A stretch of DNA of 64,000 nucleotides from Anthoceros angustus (Eukaryota; Streptophyta; Anthocerotopsida; Anthocerotales; Anthocerotaceae), in NCBI GenBank assembly GCA_010909165.1, contig MU008185.1:248001-312000 (forward strand), read 5' to 3'. Under the pieces are notes generated by a model, which did no database searches, was not told the origin of the DNA, and was given only the letters and a program-made list of their open reading frames with translations. Shown here piece by piece: positions 11,740-24,215 of this stretch. How positions within the stretch are numbered: position 1 is the stretch's first letter; each line of letters starts with the position of its first letter. The position numbers were made by a program, and so were the translations under genes.

Positions 11740-13060
11740 GGCGATCGTTGCACTGTAGCACACATTCACGACGCCCAATACTATGGACACTTATTACTTA
11801 TAGACTACCCATTGCAATCTTTTTCCCCCAATCGCGAAATATATACCTATGTATTTGGATTGCGGTCAGTTTTCTCTTTCAACTTCTCTCCCGCTCGCTT
11901 GTACCTCCCTCGACTCAAGGCCTACTCACATAGGCTTTAGCAACGGGATCCGTCCGTGGTAGGGGCGCTCCGTAGTTATGATGGACGGAGCTCCGTTGCT
12001 CCGTTTTTGTCAGCCCGTTTTTCACGTAAGGAAGAAGAAAAGAATTTTATTCAAGTCCTGTCATGGACTTGGTACTTAATAACTTGTACCATGGTCTGCC
12101 CAAGCTACTTGCACCAAGGGCATCCACTTCCTTTAGGCATCCCATCTAAGTATTGATCTAAGTGCAGGATGCTTAATAATGGTGTTCTTATAAAAATGTG
12201 TGCTCATTTGGCCTAAGCTATTTGGACCTCCCCGTTTATGCACTCGGGATACATTCCGGGTGCAAGGGGACAAATGGGAGACACACATGCACAAAAAGGC
12301 TTTGTTGCCCTTTATGAAGAGTGGTTTAGGGAAGGGAAGAGAAGAGCAGGGCCGAGCCTTGAAGTTAATGGGAAAAAGACATGTAACAAGTCTAAGACCT
12401 TGAGCCGTAGAGCGACGTCCTAGGATTCACCTATAGCACATATGATGTCATTGCGAGGAAGATGAAGATGGAATAACCTATATTCTTGTAAATTATGGTG
12501 AATTTATATGTCTTGCTGTTGACCCCATGCCATTCTGATTATGAAGATCAATCTTCATGATAAGAAAGCCAAAGCGTTAGTATCAAAGTCGTTTGGAGAG
12601 CAAAGGATACATGTTATTAGAAAAGCAGTAAAGTGGAATGGGACTAGGCTTACTCTATGCGTGAGTAGATGATACGTTTTGCCTTGGCTTGACTTGATAC
12701 ATTTGTCGAAATCTTTGTCACGGTTTTGTAGTTCCCCATAGTTGTAGCATATGGCTTATGGTTTATGGAGTCGTTCTGAGTTAGGGCATGCTTGACCTCG
12801 CTCGTTGTGTTTGTGTTCGTGAGACCACATTTATCTTGAACTGAACTTAACTACCTATCTTTAATATTATAACCAATTGAATAATCATAAACTAAGATAT
12901 ATATACATATAGGTAATACATATACATCAGGTCCGTCAACTACATATACGTTCCCAATCAACCTCTGCTTCTGAAAGTTCCGTCAACTACATATACGTTC
13001 CCCATCAACCTCTACTTCTTAAAGTACTAGACTTGGGTATGGAGAGCTACATTTCAGAAA
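11740..13060. other. Intergenic DNA, no gene recognised
   Basis: It holds the likely promoter of the citramalate synthase gene, just above 11739, and then AT-rich sequence. Apart from the short tandem repeat near 12.95 kb I see no supported feature. Confidence 0.4.
12931..13023. repeat. 47-bp tandem duplication
   Basis: Two head-to-tail copies of a 47-base unit containing CCGTCAACTACATATACGTT and TCAACCTCT. They are nearly identical, so the duplication is recent. Confidence 0.85.
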
Positions 13061-13264
13061 ATGTGGCTTGGTGGTTAACTTTTGCAGGGAACTCTACCCT
13101 GAGTTGAAAAGAGTTCAGGAACTTTGTTTGCGGCGGACATCAACTTCTCGTGACGTCTGCTCGGTGTTTCCGCCAAAGGCTGCCAGAGCCGTGCAGTATG
13201 ACAGACTTCCAAGTTTGGAGTCATTGGGGTACAGGCTTCCAAGCTCGTACGAAGTGACAAATGG

Positions 13265-13699
13265 TTGGCCGTAGTAGACGTAGAGCGTGACAGAATCTCA
13301 CACACACAAGAGACGTGCATTGCGAGAGATGAAGCTTACCCTGTGGAAGGGCATCCACATCTTGTACACGGATGTGACTTTTATTATCTAGGAGCCTTTG
13401 GGCCGCGTGATGTTCACAATCTCTGTGAAAAGAGGGGACTTTGCAGTTGGCCGGGGCCGGTACTGGAGCAGGGGTCTTCGGCTCCACACAGAGAGCGGGT
13501 CACTTCCGAAAAGCTTTTCGCTCATCTGGGAAACAACAGGCCCGACTTTCCTTGGAGGTACTTTGTAGCTAGCCGGAAAGAACCGGACGTTTTCGCTCTG
13601 CAAGACGGTGCGATACGCAAGTTAGCGAATGCCTGGGATGTGCTATTTGACGATGAAGGGGGAGGGCAAACGAGGAGCAACTGGTTGAAGATGAGCTAA
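13265..13699 (+). CDS. Unrecognised plus-strand ORF (hypothetical)
   Basis: A 144-codon frame with protein-like segments such as RPDFPWRYFVASRKEPDVFA and KLANAWDVLFDDEGG. I do not recognise a family. It overlaps, on the opposite strand, the presumed 3' end of the bromodomain gene (stop near 13643). It could be the last exon of a small plus-strand gene, possibly with the ORF at 13068-13274 upstream, or antisense noise. Confidence 0.25.
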   Translation: MAVVDVERDRISHTQETCIARDEAYPVEGHPHLVHGCDFYYLGAFGPRDVHNLCEKRGLCSWPGPVLEQGSSAPHRERVTSEKLFAHLGNNRPDFPWRYFVASRKEPDVFALQDGAIRKLANAWDVLFDDEGGGQTRSNWLKMS

Positions 13700-16600
13700 G
13701 GTTGTGCTGCAGCGGCTAAATTGCATAACGCCACAAGCCTCTGCTTGCGAAGGCTGGAATAGTACCTCTGCCGCATCCACGTTGTCTGCGTCAAAAACAT
13801 CTGTGAAATGATCATCTGCATCCCAACCGTCAGCTTCGTCGTTGTTACTAGTAGAAGGTTTTCCATCCTGTTGCGGGGACTCCAATAATTGCCTATGCTC
13901 TCGCGAGGCCTGCAGGTGCACAGATTCTGTCAGGATTGAGGCCTACGGTCCTGGCGATGAGGGGAAGGCTTCTTCCATAGAATTCCGAAGCCAGGTTACC
14001 TGCTTGGACTTGGGTCTCGGTGCTTGTGCCCCTTCCTGACTGGCGGCAAGTTTTCGCAATGCTTTCCTTTCTTCCTTTGCTATGTCTGCAAGCTTGCGCC
14101 TGCGATTTTTGCAGACGACACACGGACAATCCTCTCTGTGATGCTGAGTCCTGCACATAACCATGGAGCGAGACCGGGCAAATCAGAAAGTGCTCAACTA
14201 ACACCCCACTGGGCGAATTTAGCAGCCTCATCTCCGAGGACAACCAAATCATTCGGGGATGAAAACAGAAAGGAGACTCACCCGTTGACACGTTTACTTT
14301 TGTCATCCTTCTTTGGGCCAGCAGACTTCGGGTTATCAGCCTTCTCATCTTTCCCCTTTGTGGCACTCCCGCTGGCCTTGTCTTCCCCCTTCTTTGAGGC
14401 AACTGCATCTGCTTTCTCATCCTTGCCCTTGGCGACAGGAGTATCAGATGCATTGGTATCCTTGCCGTCTTCCTTGGTATCCTTGCCGTCTTCCTTGGTA
14501 TCCTTGCCATCTTCCTTGGTGTCCTTAACTTTAAGTGTACTACTGTCCGTCTTATCCTCTCTCCGACTACTGTGACTCTTTCTATCTCTATCTTTATCTC
14601 TAGGTCTGTCTCTATCTCTGCGTTTGGATGAACTGTGGCCTCTTTCCTTCCCTTTGTCCCCATGGCTCCTGTGATCCTTTCCTTTCTTTGAATGAGATCT
14701 CCCTTCTTTTCCTCTGTCGGCCCTTTCACCTTTTGGCTTAGCAGTTGAGGTAGTGCCCTCCTTTCTACTGCTATCAGGTATCACAGGGTCCTTATCGTCT
14801 CGATTAACTTCAACTGCAGGAGGGATGCCATCATCCTTGCCTTCATCAGCAGGGCTGCAGACCTCATTCTCTACCCCTTTGTCCGTTCTATCTTCTTTCC
14901 CTTCACCTGCAACAAATGTATCGTCTCCCCCTCTTTCTTTGTCATCAGGATCCCCAAGCCTTACTTCTTCATGGGCTGCGGGGCTCTTGATAAGCTTGCT
15001 ACCACCACTATCACCAGCCATTTCTTCCTCACCAACCATGGCAGCCCTGCCACCGTCGAGTGCCTGAATTTGGACTTCCCTCTCTTCCTGGACAGAACTA
15101 GGACGCTCGAGATCCTCAGCTTTCTCACCACCACTAGGAATCTCACCTGCGTCGACATCAGTTGGAGACGCTTCCTCTGTAGCAGTAGAGATTTTTGCAT
15201 CATGTGCCTCATCAGAAGCACTAGCCTTTAAAGAATTGTCATCCTTCTCTTCAGCTGCAGCACTAGGAATAGCTTCACCCTTCTCAGTAAGGCTTGTATT
15301 GCTACCACCTTTCCCTTGTTTAGTAAAGCCCGGAGTCTTGTCCTCTTCTTCTATCTCTGCGGTGGCAGCTGTTTCATCTTCTTCCCTGTCAACGGCAACT
15401 TCCTCCACTTTGTCTTCACTATCCTTAGCATCAATAAGATCTGCCTCGTTTTGCATTTCTGTTGTCACTGCATCTGCCACTTCACAAGAGAAAAAAACAT
15501 AAGATGCTGTCGTATACAGAAAAAAGGCAAGAACATGCATGCATTGAAAAGTTAGAACTAACCCGTGTCTGCATCTTCTACGAGCTTGCCAGGACTTTCT
15601 TGTGATTCCGGGGCCTCGGGCAACGTAGAACTGGCTGGCTCTTCAAGTCGTTGCTTTACAGTTTCTTTCAAATTCAAAAGTTCATCTGAAGCATCGTAGT
15701 CTTCTCCTGCATCAACTCTTTCCTCGGCTGACTTCTCGACAGCAACTTTCGATTCACCAGATCCACTTCCAACTTTCTTCTTTCCGGCTTCTCTTGCAGA
15801 AATCTTCTCAGACTCTCTGGAAGGAGCTCTTTGTTCCCTTGCCATACTTTCAGCCATTACTTGTTCTACAGGCGCTGCACATAACGAACAAAAGCAGAAT
15901 CATATAACACTGCCAACAGCTATTACAAGTAGGCTATTTTAAAATTCAGGAACAATCATCCAGACGTTCTTACCACTGCGTTTCTTTGACTTGGGTGGAG
16001 TGAAGCCCTCAAAGTGAACATTCCTCGATGATGCTTTCCTCTTCCTCGAGGGCCTGGATTCCTCCACCGTTTCTTTCTCTACTTGCGGTTTCTTATCACT
16101 TTGAACCTTTTTATCGCTCTGCATCTTCTCTGCTGGAGACTGCTTCTCTGTAATGAGCTTGTTTTCCGTTTGACCTCTAGCCTGCTTGTGGGATTGCTGA
16201 TCTGCTTTGCCAGGTCTATCTGATCCTGACACAGAATACCCGAGTAGGGCTGCAAAATCCACATAGCAAACGATTCAGACCCCCGAGGACAGGCACAGAC
16301 TCTCTCCTGTTTCCCAGATACACGTGGCTAACAAAAGACACAAGTCCACGTGTGAGCGGGTCATCACCTTTAGCAGCAAGCTTCTTAGTGGGAACATACT
16401 GAAGACCAGCTGCAGTCCAGTGCTTGATGAAGGCAGCCTCCACTGCCTGCATGAGCTCCACCACAGGGTCTCCCTCATTGTTGTATTTGCGACAGTTGCT
16501 CCAGACAAGTTGAACATCTCGCAAAACATCATCGGTGTTTTGGTACTTCCTTCCCTTGTCTAGATTTTCCCGGATCGTACCGAGATCCATGGGCTCCTTG

Positions 16601-18355
16601 ATCACATCCAGATAGTCCTGCATGCCAACGATCTGTCAGAGACGAGCCACACCGACATCCAGAACACCCCCAATCCCTTACCACAGACCGCACAACCCCA
16701 GTCTTACTCATCAGAACCTACCGGAATTTTCAACGCAACCGGATTCACCGGCTTGTTGAAGGGCTCAGATTCCTTCATTTTCATCACCCGCTTCACTACC
16801 TGCACGCAAGAGCGACAACTTCTAATCAGCGGCAACAACCAACATCCTTCCCACTTCGTAGCACTCGGCAAGAACCCACCACCATCTTTCAAGCCTCTCA
16901 GCCCCCAGCGTCACTCACCTGCAGTGCAGATTTCAATCCATTCTCATCCGAGTTCTTCAGAGGAACGTCCACCATTGGCGTGTCGACCACCTCCACCGGG
17001 GGCTTCACCTTGAGCGCGATTTTCAGCTTCCCATCCTTCCGCTCAGCGGACAAGGCCTTGGCGTCCTTCTTATCTTGACCAGCAGCCTTTCCTCCCTTCT
17101 TCTCCGCAGCAGCAGAAGCCTTCGCATCCTTCCTTTCCGCAGGGGATGGCCTGCCGTCCTTCTTGTCGCCAGCAGCGACCGCTTTAGCATCCTTACCGGA
17201 AGCCTTAGCATCCTTCGCGGCCGCCTTGGCATCCTTGGCGGGAGTCTTGCCGTCCTTGGCGGCAGCCTTGGAATCCTTAGCACTCGCCTTCCCATCCTTC
17301 CCAGATGCCTTCACCTCCTTCCCAGACGCCTTACCCTCCTTCACCTCCTTGACAGGTGTTCTCGACTCTCTCCTCTCATGCGCCGCTGTCCTCAACTCCT
17401 TCTTATCTACCGCAGCCGGCTTCGCTTCCTTCTTCTCAACCGCCGGAGCCTTAGAATCCTTACCCAATCTTGCCTCCCTCCTCTCCGCCGCAGGTGTCTT
17501 CCCCTCCTTCTTCTCCTCCTTCTTTTCCTCCTCCTCCTCCTCCTTGTCCTCCCCCTCCTCCTCCTTCTCCTTCTCCTTCTCCTTCTCCTTTTCCTTCCTC
17601 TCCTTCTCCTTCCTCGCCTCCTCCTTCTCCGCTTCCTTCTGCAAATCAGGCGAGGTCCTCCCTTCCTTCAGATCAGCACCAGGCAGCCTGTCCGGCTTGG
17701 CCGGTGCAACCTTCTTCTTATCCCTCCGCCGGTACACGTCCGATATCCGATTATTGTTGCCGATAATTATGTCTCCCTCATCCAAAGCTTGCACATCAAC
17801 CGGCAGAACCACTTCCAAGCCTTTGAGCTTGCCGTCCTCACTCGACTTCAATTTCGTCCCCAACGTGGGAACCACATCCCGCAGTTTCACAGGCTTCCCG
17901 CGCAACCTCGAGCTCTCGCGCCTGGCCTTGCCGCCGGCCGGGGTCTCAGGTACGTCCTTCGCCGGCCCTTCCTCGGCCGCCAGTTCCCTGAGCCTGGCCT
18001 CATCTCCCAAATCCTCCTCCACAGGCACAGAGCAAACCTCGGTGGCCTCCCGGGCCTTGGTGTCCCCTTCCGCGTCCGCATCCAATTTCGGCCTCACGTT
18101 CCTAGCAGCTCCTCTGGGAGCCCGCTTCCTCTTCAGATCGACTCCGACCGACGGCACATCCCTCTCCTGCTGAGCTGCTGCTGCTGCCTCTTCGTCCTCG
18201 TTCCCGCCCGCGACGTCGACCTCGTTCTTGGCTGGCGCCTGGGATGCGGGTTCCGCTTGCGCCGCTTTGCTCTTCTTCTTTTTGGGCTGCTCCGGTTCAG
18301 GCTGCAGCTGTTTCTGGATGTTCCTCGCCATCAGGCGAGTCTTCCTCTCGTCCAT
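13643..18355 (-). CDS. Plant bromodomain protein with long KEKE/low-complexity regions, 8 exons
   Basis: Exons: 18355-16919, 16799-16722, 16632-16368, 16249-15974, 15874-15563, 15479-14282, 14150-14000, 13909-13643. They total 3984 nt (1327 residues) with consistent phases. The start is MDERKTRLMARN; a longer frame upstream opens only with GTG. Residues 1-479 are basic and low-complexity, with KEKEKEKE and KD-A-K repeats. Exons 2-3 (about residues 480-590) form one bromodomain: EPFNKPVNPVALKIP, DYLDVIKEPMDLGTI, VWSNCRKYNNEGDPV and HWTAAGL, the plant-type acetyl-lysine reader. A second KE-rich region follows, including three TKEDGKD repeats. Then comes a Cys cluster (REDCPCVVCKNRRRK) and an acidic tail. 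Its likely role is nuclear chromatin reading. The last junction is uncertain: reading through 14000 instead gives TWLRNSMEEAFPSSPGP and a stop at 13943. Confidence 0.85.
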
Positions 18356-19050
18356 TTCGCTGCCAGCCTTCCTCCAACATAGAAACACTTACAGCTCAAA
18401 CCATGGCGGACATGAAACCGAACTCAAATACATGCAATATATGTGTAAGCAGGAACGCGCTTGTATCAATCTAGACGAGCACGTTCGGTGCTCCACATAC
18501 ATATAATGGGAAACCGAACATATTCCGCTTCTAAACGGTCGACCGGTCACCCGGTCACCCGGTCGACCCTCCTATCGTTCCGTCCTATCAGGCCTGGCTG
18601 TGCACAATGCAGGCCAGCCAGTGAGTCTCGCGAGCTGTAATACTGCTCAGGTCTCCTGCAATTTTTCGGTGTTTCATTGGTGAATACAATTTTCCGATCT
18701 CAAGCTCACGACCGAAGCTGAACTCTACAACGGCCAGCCGGTTTTGGGGTTTTCAAAAATTCAAAGACATTCCGATGACTTTGTCAGCAGCTTGTAGGAT
18801 CTAGGCCGCCAGGCATGTTTTTGAAGGAGGAAGGAGATGGATGGAGAGCTCTTCAGCAGCAGCGGGTTACTGCGAATAAATAATACCTACCTGTTTTGAG
18901 AACCGATGAACCACTGTCATTAGGTGGCGGAATCGATTGGGAGGATACCTGATTGTTTTTTGGTACACCTAGACTGTAGAGTACAGGGAATTGAGGGTTC
19001 CTTCCTCCTTCCCCAGTTTACGGCAGGTACTTGTCCGAGAACATCTTTCT
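18356..19050. other. Region between bromodomain and MATE genes
   Basis: Likely leader and promoter of the bromodomain gene and 3' region of the MATE gene. It contains a short palindromic repeat at 18537-18568, where GGTCACCC-type units are flanked by GGTCGACC on both sides. No other feature is seen. Confidence 0.45.
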
Positions 19051-19057
19051 TCCGTTT

Positions 19058-22000
19058 TCAGGCTGCTTTCAGACTCATGTCCTGGTATCTGTGAGAGTCG
19101 TCCCGCAGAAAGCTTTGTCGGGAGTTCAGCCTCGTGTATGCTTGCAAGAACCGAGTCTGCACACCAAGCAGACAGAACACTTGTAATGAAAAAGGAGACC
19201 TCTGAGTAATTGATGGAAAGCAGCAACGAGGGGGCGCAGGGTCGTACCAACTGAAAGCATGCGAGAGTCCACCAGCTTCCTTGAAGTCCACAGCCAAGCT
19301 TGTTCATGATCTGCAGCAGGAACCGTGACAAGGGGTGAGCAACTAGTTCCGTTTTCTGTCAATCGATGTAGTGGTAGTTGATTGTAAAGCTATCTAGAGG
19401 TGAGGCATGTGGGCTAAGTGCGTCAACCAGAAGGAGAAGACTGCCGCCCACAAAACACGAAGCCATACTGAAGCCCAGAAATTTAAGATCCCTGCCAGCC
19501 TGCACACATGGCGCACAATGGATTAGATGGATAACTTCCCACATAAAGGAGTGGAAAATAATACGAGTTTGGAGGAGGAGAACATCTTACAAGCAGTGTG
19601 CCTTCGCAGGATAGGGTTGGTGGAGTCAAAGCGGTGGCAAACCAGAATGGTAGTGTCACGGTCCTCATCTGAAAGAGCCCACAGGCATGCAATGAGATGA
19701 CGAGACATGAAAAGCATGAGACATGATGTGCTTCAGATTTTCAGCTGTTAAGGAAAACCGATGCACTGATAAGTAAGAATCTGGTTGGACCTCAGAGATA
19801 ACAGCCAGGTCTTTGGTGAAGATTTGTGGAGCAAACCAAGGGACGAACACAAATATGGCACCCAAGCTGGTGCCCACTATGGCTCCGATAATTAAGAGGG
19901 ATTTGAGAAGTAACCTAGCCTGTCACCAGCACCATAGACGAGGAGATTAGCACAAACAGACCAGGTGCAGGAGAGCGTAATGTGAACAAAAATACACACG
20001 CGCAGTCACCTCTTGGAGGTTACGATTAGCTCCTTGAATAAGTGCAGGCATGAAGGACTGCGCGGTTTGACAAAGGGGCTCACCCCATACGGTACATATG
20101 GCAAATATTCCTATCATCACCTGTCGAAAAGGGAAGAGAAGTTTAGTCGGGTGTGAAAGTAGCTAGGTCTGCAGTTTGACTCAAAAGTATCTCCATACCT
20201 GATGCCCAGCAAGAGTGCTGGATCCTAGAGACGTTGCCAGGTACGTTATTAGGGTGTAGAATGACACCTGTGTCAGAGATGTAACAATGTTCAGCCCTTA
20301 CATGCAACGGCATAATCACTAACCACAACTACTTCATTGCACAAGTCAGATTTTCTACGAGGGCTCCTCTGGACTTTGGAAATAGGAGAAAGTTCCAACC
20401 TTTGAGAACATTGTCAAAAGCACAGGAGCAGCGAGCTCAACCATTTGAACAAACTCTTCCATGGAGGGTATCGACATAGCCAGTGCATTGTAACCCTTTT
20501 TGTTCAGAGACCATAACATCATAAAGGTTCCCACGTACTGGTTCACAAGCCACAGGACAGCGAGTCAAGCAGTTGCATCTCCCCTCAGGGCTGAGACTGT
20601 GAACATCTCCTCATCTCAGTACTATGACTGTGAACAGGGTTTCTTTCCACACCTGTGAAACCATTGTTGCCCAGGCTGCACCAGCAATTCCGTATCCAAG
20701 AAAGGAGCATAGAATGATGTCACCCATGCAGTTGACAGAACTTGCAACAAGGAGAACCCTCAGAGGCCCCCAAGAGTCCTGCATGCCCAAGCTGCAATTC
20801 AAACGGGAGAGGTCACTTAGGATCATTCTTTACACCCAGGGTGTAGCATGAATGTCATGATGGATACTCCTGAGTTCAGGTTGGTACCAAGCACTCTGGG
20901 CGACCATTCCCACCAACACTGCTGGCCAGGCAAAGCCCCTGATCTGCAAAAGAGTACTGTTAATTCTGATAGCCTGATGAAAATGGTGAGCAGCCAGCAG
21001 GGCCCTCCCAGAAGTCCATGCCAGTCACTTCACCAATCGCCAGCCAAGTTCATACCCGTCTACAGGCTTGGGGCACACAACACCGTTCGAACACAATTGC
21101 TTACCCTCACATAAGACTGTGCTGCAGGAACCATACCGACGTTCTTCGCCCCAACAAAAGCTGTTACATGTGCCAAAAAGTTCATTCATCAACATACGTT
21201 TAGTATGTGGACGTTCCGGGTCCTTCTGCACGAAAGTAGCAATGCCTGTCAACATACACTTCTACAATCTATTCCGTTGCAAAGTCCACACATGTCCCAG
21301 GACAAGAACGCCACCTTTAAGGAGGGATGTGGAATAGTTCGCTGTAAACACAAACATGATCCAACCACATGCAAAGGAGACGAAGAAGAGCCTTGAGAGA
21401 TGCCCTGCCGCCTCAGCCCTATCCTGCACAGCGAAAAATCCTGTTAAACCCGATACTCACAGCTGCTCGCTCACTGTCATAACAATCCCTAATTACTTCA
21501 AAGAGCACAACATGGTCTGCAGAAGCCAGGTTGCAGCAACCGGGCAGCCAGCAGGGCCCTTTCATGTCTATCCACCTACCTTCCTTGCCAAAGATGTGGC
21601 TATAAGATTAGAAGTTGCAATCGATAAGAACATAAAGATATAGCAAAGCTGGTCGCAAAGCACAGTTCCAGGTCCTGCAAAATCCTCAGGCGCAAAAAAA
21701 CCATTAAATGTCATCACGGTCACACCCTCTCGTGAACTGCAGCAGCTAGATACTCTGCAACATGACCTCACCCAATGCTGCAAGCTCCAAGGAGCTGCTT
21801 TGCCCGACAACAGCCGTGTCAATAATACTCATAAGAGGTCCCGACAGCCAAATTCCCAGGGCCGGCCCAGCAAAAACCATGATCTCACGCATCTGATCGA
21901 TGATACTCTTCTGGGTATGTGGCTCCAAGTCACTGCCCGCTTCGGTTCCACTAGCCTCGCGAGCTTTCCTCCTCTCCAGGAAATGCTGCTCGTACGCAGA

Positions 22001-22423
22001 TTCAGTGGCAGCCTGAGGATACGCAGCTGCTGCCGATGCAAGCTGTTGCTCCGTGCCCAAGGGCAGAGACCCCCCCTCGGGAGCCCCCTCCAGCAGCTCA
22101 TGTTCCGCAACTTCCAATGACTTCACCAGCTCAAGACCAGCATCCACATAAAATTCAGGAGATCCCGATAACATAGGAGGGCTAGCCACAGGACTGAGCT
22201 CAGAAAAAGGCTCGGCACCCAACTCCTCCGCCTTTACATCGGCTACAGTTTCCGTCACCCCTGCCTCGGAGCATCGGTGCCTCAAATCACCCCTCCTCCA
22301 CCCACCTGCCCCTCCTCCACCCACAGGCCCTGCAGAAATAGCCAACAATCGACCCGTTCCCACACCCGCCCAAATTCCGCGTCCTGCAACCGGAGGCCAC
22401 AAAATTCCTCCCCGGCAGAGCAT
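19058..22423 (-). CDS. MATE-family transporter, EDS5/DTX45-46-like (plastid envelope type), many exons
   Basis: A multi-exon gene. The first recognised exon (22423-21772) carries a long Ala/Glu-rich leader, then [40 protein letters not shown]. The next (21674-21580) carries [20 protein letters not shown]. Further exons in order encode [20 protein letters not shown] (about 21.36-21.42 kb), [18 protein letters not shown] (21.11-21.17), [71 protein letters not shown] (20.2), [20 protein letters not shown] (20.05), [20 protein letters not shown] (19.85), [19 protein letters not shown] (19.5), and end in [11 protein letters not shown] with a stop at 19058. The motifs match the plant EDS5 subfamily, which exports chorismate-pathway products from plastids; the substrate here is inferred only from family. 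The exact start is unsure, as other frames upstream to 22568 also look like transit peptides. Confidence 0.85.
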
Positions 22424-22769
22424 TCCCCACCAGGCTCGTCCTCACACGAACACATCCCGCCGCTGCATTCCGAAACCCGAGTGGCACCTCCGCTCGAAAC
22501 ACCTGAGCTGTGGGACTCCATTCCATGGTGCACTCCCGGCTCACGCTCTGCATTCCGCCAGAAACCACAACATGAGCTCACTCCCAGGCCCGGACAAGAT
22601 GCAAGAACCCACAAAAGATTAGGGCGACAGCATTCCGAGCTGGGACGGGAGGAATGTCCTGTTCCCATCTCCAGACTTAAAATCCAAAAAGCACCTGAAC
22701 AATCTCGATAACGCGAGACCCAGAAGACCCAGAAGACCCAGAAGCAACAATCCGAGCTTCCGCAACGCA

Positions 22770-23780
22770 TTCAACATGCAAAGATACCTCATGCGGGAAC
22801 GCTGGGAGTGACAATTGCCGCTGCGTGTGGTTGTCCAACACACGTCAACTGTAGACTGGCTGGTGTTTGCCGTGCGCGCATGCTCAATGCACGGACGCCA
22901 TTTCCAAATCCGCCCGACTCTCAGCTGAATCCGAGGCCGCGGCGATGGCAAGCAGTGACGGGCGGCCGGACGCACGGGACCACGATTCCAGATTCCGATG
23001 GGAGTGTGGGCCTGGCGACAAAAGGACGTCCGACGCGATAGTGAAGCTAAGATGCAAGGTGTGGCCGGGAACTGCCTCCCAAAAGGAGCGAAGTGTTGGT
23101 CACCGGTTGACCGCACCTGTCTCACCGACCTGAAGCCCCGGGCCGCGCGGCCCTGTCCTGTCCTGTCGTGTCCTGGCCTGCCCAACGCTCACGAATCACG
23201 GCTCACGATTCGCGATTCACGTCTCACGTCCGAGACGCGTCTCGAAACGCCATTCTCGTTTTGGAGCGCGAGCCCCCGCGCTGAACGCTCCCCTTCCTCA
23301 CAAAACCGCCTTGATCACATATCGCTATGATTCGCTCAGCACTACCAGTTCTCCTCCATTCGCTCAGCACTACCAGTTCTCCTCCATTCGCTCACCATGA
23401 CAACAGACATGAATAGGCTGTAAGATTCGCTTCCGTAGAAGCCCAGCATGTGCCTTGCTTACATGTGCCTTGCTTACATATAGGAATGTACAGTAGTCTA
23501 TGTCATCCTGTGGTAACCTTCGGACTTCGGTCCGGGGAGGCTGCGAGGAGAAGGGCTCATGAATTCTTCATAGCTCGGGAACTTCACCTGCTCAAAATTA
23601 AGTATTGCCTCCTAGACATCGCACATCTGTCTGATCTGATATATTCCTCCAAGGAGGAGGAGAAGAGAACATCACCAAAGGTCCCCATCTTGTTACCATA
23701 TTGATACAAGGTGTGTCGTTAGCCTTTCCAATCACAAGAATTTGCATCAGGGAGTTTGAAGGCGTCGTAAAATAAAATTT
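22770..23780. other. GC-rich region upstream of the MATE gene, no gene recognised
   Basis: Probable promoter and leader of the MATE gene, GC-rich to about 23.3 kb. ORFs here lack motifs. A short tandem repeat lies at its right side. Confidence 0.4.
23330..23397. repeat. 28-bp tandem repeat
   Basis: Two exact copies of a 28-base unit containing CGCTCAGCACTACCAGTTCT, followed by a partial third (ATTCGCTCACC). Confidence 0.9.
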
Positions 23781-24215
23781 AATGAGGTGGTCTGTCTCCT
23801 CCGACCTTGGCTAGGCCATCATAGGCAGCACAGAAATTTACAACTGTCTTCCCATTATGAGGGATGCAAGTCTGTCCTCTGTTGTAACTTGAGAATATCC
23901 TGGATAGCCATGCCTTGCATGGAACAGGAGCAGGGAGCAGGGAGCACGGCAGGGCAGGTTCTCTGTGACTCCTCCGTGTCGCTCAACCTGCTCATTTACT
24001 GCATTTTGAAACACATGCCCGGCCTGCAGGAATCCAAGGAAGCAGATGGAAGAACCTGCAAGAGCCGGCCTGGAGGAATCCATGAAATGGAAGCATCGGG
24101 GGAAAGTTGCAAGAGCCTGCCTGCAGGGATCCATGGAATGGAAGCAGAGGGAGAAACTTGCGAGAGCCGGCCTGCAGGAGGAAGCAACTGGAGAAGGTTG
24201 CAAGAGCCGCCCGCC

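Noticed and set aside
17075-18382. 435-codon and 336-codon plus-strand ORFs
   Set aside because: Antisense shadows of the lysine/glutamate-rich first exon of the bromodomain gene, giving Leu/Pro/Ser-rich translations.
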